From assembly GCF_022662175.1 (NCBI RefSeq), contig NZ_JAKMCR010000002.1, positions 1 through 64,000 on the forward strand: 64,000 bases of DNA, read 5' to 3'. The position numbers were made by a program, and so were the translations under genes. Origin of the DNA: Aestuariivivens marinum. GTDB lineage: Bacteria > Bacteroidota > Bacteroidia > Flavobacteriales > Flavobacteriaceae. The number at the start of each line of letters is the position of its first letter. The stretch's first letter is position 1. A model generated the notes under the pieces. That model had not been told where the DNA came from. It was given only the letters and a program-made list of their open reading frames with translations, and made no database searches. Below are positions 61,629-64,000 of this stretch, piece after piece.

Positions 61629-61675
61629 CTGACCAAAAGTCAGCAATAATCACCTATTTACAGACATTTTGTCTG
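61629..61675 (+). promoter_or_regulatory. Two 15-bp palindromes upstream of clpB
   Basis: CTGAC-N5-GTCAG (61629-61643) and CAGAC-N5-GTCTG (61661-61675) share the form CWGAC-N5-GTCWG and lie 32 bp apart centre to centre, about three helical turns. They end 60 bp before the clpB ATG. They look like an operator or an alternative promoter for a stress gene. No HrcA-type CIRCE element is seen. Confidence 0.5.
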
Positions 61676-61734
61676 CTAAAGTATAGTGGTAAGGTTATTG
61701 AAATATAAGCAATAAAGAACCTAAAAATAATATT

Positions 61735-64000
61735 ATGAACTTAAATAATTTCACAATAAAATCTCAAGAAGCCATACAGCAAGCTCAACAAATTGCACAG
61801 GGCTTTGGACACCAACAAGTTGAAAATGAGCATCTCTTTAAAGGTATTTTTGAAGTGGACGAAAATGTATTACCTTTTATTTTAAAAAAGTTAAATGTAA
61901 ATATAGTCATACTTCAACAGGTATTGGATAAACAATTACAAAGTTTTTCTAAAGTGTCTGGAGGTGAACTTATGTTGTCCCGGGAAACGGGCAAAACATT
62001 AAATGAAGCCTCAATTATTGCTAAAAAAATGAAAGACGACTATGTATCTATCGAACATTTAATTTTAGCAGTATTTAAATCTAACAGCAAGATATCACAA
62101 ATATTAAAAGACCTAGGTGTTACTGAAAAAGCCTTAAATTCAAGTATCAATGAACTTAGACAGGGTGATCGCGTTACATCACAAAGTCAGGAAGACACTT
62201 ATAATTCTCTTAAAAAATATGCTAAAAATTTAAATCAATTAGCTAAGGATGGAAAATTAGATCCTGTAATTGGTCGCGATGAAGAAATAAGAAGGATCCT
62301 TCAGATCTTATCCCGTCGTACCAAAAATAACCCCATTTTGGTGGGTGAACCTGGTACTGGTAAAACGGCGATTGCAGAAGGGTTGGCCCATAGGATTGTA
62401 GATGGCGACGTTCCTGAAAACTTAAAGGAAAAACAAATATTCGCTTTAGATATGGGTGCTCTAATTGCTGGTGCCAAATACAAAGGGGAATTTGAGGAAC
62501 GTTTAAAAGCAGTAATCAAGGAAGTAACCACCAGCGAAGGCGATATAGTACTCTTTATTGATGAAATACATACTTTGGTAGGTGCAGGTGGTGGACAAGG
62601 CGCTATGGATGCCGCAAATATTCTAAAACCTGCCTTGGCACGGGGAGAACTTAGAGCCATTGGTGCTACCACTTTGGATGAATACCAAAAGTATTTTGAG
62701 AAAGATAAAGCACTGGAACGTCGCTTTCAAAAAGTAATGGTTGATGAACCCGATACCGAAAGTTCTATCTCCATTTTACGTGGCATAAAAGAAAAATACG
62801 AAACACACCATAAAGTACGTATTAAGGATGAGGCCATTATTGGGGCTGTAGAACTATCGCAACGCTACATAACCAATCGCTTTTTGCCCGATAAGGCCAT
62901 CGATTTAATGGATGAAGCCGCTTCCAAACTGCGTATGGAAATTAACTCCAAACCAGAAGAACTGGATGTTTTGGACAGGAAAATCATGCAGTTGGAAATT
63001 GAGATTGAGGCCATAAAACGGGAGAAAGATGAAGCCAAATTAAAAATATTACGTTCCGATTTAGCGAATTTCAAAGAACATCGCAACGAAATAAACGCCA
63101 AGTGGAAAAGTGAAAAGGAAGTTGTAGATAACATTCAGAATACAAAACAAGATATTGAGAACTATAAATTAGAAGCCGAAAAAGCAGAACGAGAAGGCGA
63201 TTATGGCAAAGTGGCTGAATTGCGTTATGGCAAAATCAAGGAAGCCCAAGAGCAATTAGAAACTCTTCAAAAACAACTTCAGGAGCAATCTGAAAATGCT
63301 TTGATTAAAGAAGAAGTCACTTATGATGATATTGCCGAAGTCGTAGCCAAATGGACAGGCGTTCCTGTTACCAAAATGTTACAGAGCGAACGTGACAAAT
63401 TATTAAAACTGGAAGATGAATTGCACAAACGCGTAGTGGGACAAGAGGAAGCCATTGAAGCCGTTAGTGATGCTGTGAGAAGAAGTCGTGCGGGCTTACA
63501 AAACCCAAAAAAACCAATAGGAACATTCTTGTTTTTAGGAACAACTGGGGTAGGAAAGACTGAATTGGCTAAAGCTTTGGCCGAATACTTATTTGATGAC
63601 GAAAATGCTATGACCCGAATTGATATGAGTGAATATCAAGAACGTCATGCCATAAGCAGATTGGTGGGAGCTCCTCCGGGATATATAGGTTACGATGAAG
63701 GCGGTCAACTTACAGAGGCCGTTAGACGCAAACCTTATTCGGTAGTGCTATTGGATGAAATTGAAAAGGCTCATCCGGATACCTTTAATATTTTATTGCA
63801 AGTTTTGGATGAAGGCCATTTAACCGATAATAAAGGTCGGGTTGCTGATTTCAAAAACACAATAATTATTATGACTTCAAACATTGGAAGCCATTTAATA
63901 CAAGAGCGTTTTGAAGCCACAAAAGATATTGAGTCAGCTATAGAATCTGCTAAAGTTGATGTGTTAGGATTATTAAAGCAAAGCGTAAGACCAGAGTTTT
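61735..64000 (+). CDS. clpB: ATP-dependent chaperone ClpB (3' end outside window)
   Basis: The frame runs open from the ATG at 61735 past the right edge; 755 codons are visible of the usual ~865. The Clp N-terminal domain ([20 protein letters not shown]) comes first. The first AAA+ module has Walker [17 protein letters not shown] and Walker [17 protein letters not shown] long middle coiled coil ([39 protein letters not shown]) marks it as ClpB, not ClpA or ClpC. The second AAA+ module has [14 protein letters not shown], with Thr where many have Pro, and [13 protein letters not shown]. ClpB dissolves protein aggregates with DnaK. Two palindromes upstream suggest stress control. Confidence 0.97.
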   Translation, partial: MNLNNFTIKSQEAIQQAQQIAQGFGHQQVENEHLFKGIFEVDENVLPFILKKLNVNIVILQQVLDKQLQSFSKVSGGELMLSRETGKTLNEASIIAKKMKDDYVSIEHLILAVFKSNSKISQILKDLGVTEKALNSSINELRQGDRVTSQSQEDTYNSLKKYAKNLNQLAKDGKLDPVIGRDEEIRRILQILSRRTKNNPILVGEPGTGKTAIAEGLAHRIVDGDVPENLKEKQIFALDMGALIAGAKYKGEFEERLKAVIKEVTTSEGDIVLFIDEIHTLVGAGGGQGAMDAANILKPALARGELRAIGATTLDEYQKYFEKDKALERRFQKVMVDEPDTESSISILRGIKEKYETHHKVRIKDEAIIGAVELSQRYITNRFLPDKAIDLMDEAASKLRMEINSKPEELDVLDRKIMQLEIEIEAIKREKDEAKLKILRSDLANFKEHRNEINAKWKSEKEVVDNIQNTKQDIENYKLEAEKAEREGDYGKVAELRYGKIKEAQEQLETLQKQLQEQSENALIKEEVTYDDIAEVVAKWTGVPVTKMLQSERDKLLKLEDELHKRVVGQEEAIEAVSDAVRRSRAGLQNPKKPIGTFLFLGTTGVGKTELAKALAEYLFDDENAMTRIDMSEYQERHAISRLVGAPPGYIGYDEGGQLTEAVRRKPYSVVLLDEIEKAHPDTFNILLQVLDEGHLTDNKGRVADFKNTIIIMTSNIGSHLIQERFEATKDIESAIESAKVDVLGLLKQSVRPEF

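Overview
The window is a low-GC chromosomal segment from a member of the Bacteroidota, almost certainly a flavobacterium (Flavobacteriaceae). The evidence is type IX secretion system (T9SS) parts and sorting domains, SprB-repeat and HYR-repeat surface adhesins paired with PorP/SprF proteins, DUF5606 and DUF2853 proteins, menaquinone genes, and -7 promoter elements of the Bacteroidota form TAnnTTTG in front of many genes. Genus cannot be fixed from the sequence. No rRNA, tRNA, CRISPR array, prophage or intact insertion sequence was recognised.

Layout. (1) 1-6987, plus strand: the 3' part of a HYR-repeat adhesin with a type B T9SS sorting domain, then a PorP/SprF protein and a PorE-like OmpA protein. 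(2) 7.0-8.2 kb: AT-rich intergenic DNA and a CAP-domain lipoprotein. (3) 8.3-31.6 kb, mostly minus strand: housekeeping genes (pdxH, rnz, pyrB, pyrR, rpsA, cmk, porQ, lon, rhomboid protease, lipid A-type acyltransferase, glmM, acyl-carrier-protein phosphodiesterase, ggt, uvrA, def, ruvX), interrupted by a decayed T9SS-exported protein gene. (4) 31.7-33.1 kb: a small secreted protein and dapD. (5) 33.3-49.9 kb, minus strand: two more adhesin/PorP modules. One is a 3,232-residue SprB-repeat protein followed by a PorP. The other is a 479-residue type B protein followed by an 837-residue fusion of a PorP/SprF barrel with a long coiled coil and a SPOR-like C-terminus. A secreted beta-helix-like protein precedes them. 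(6) 50.1-52.8 kb: a small secreted protein, a clearly decayed RpoD-type sigma factor gene, and a cold-shock protein / bS21 paralogue / NYN-OST-HTH cluster that looks like RNA biology. (7) 53.1-64 kb: mnmE, a TlpA-like lipoprotein, a CvfB-like S1 protein, a DUF2853 gene, menD-menF-hotdog thioesterase, a GNAT acetyltransferase, a gamma-glutamylcyclotransferase-like gene, and clpB running off the right edge.

How they work together. The three adhesin modules, PorQ and the PorE-like protein belong to one theme: export of very large repeat proteins through T9SS and their retention at the outer membrane by a dedicated PorP/SprF barrel. Each module seems to solve peptidoglycan anchoring differently: a separate OmpA/PorE protein in the first, none next door in the second, and a fused coiled coil plus SPOR-like domain in the third. 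The most interesting unexplained signals are that fusion, helically phased ATCGAT-centred boxes shared by two unlinked secreted-protein genes, paired palindromes in front of clpB, and the sigma-factor pseudogene beside the bS21/NYN/cold-shock cluster.
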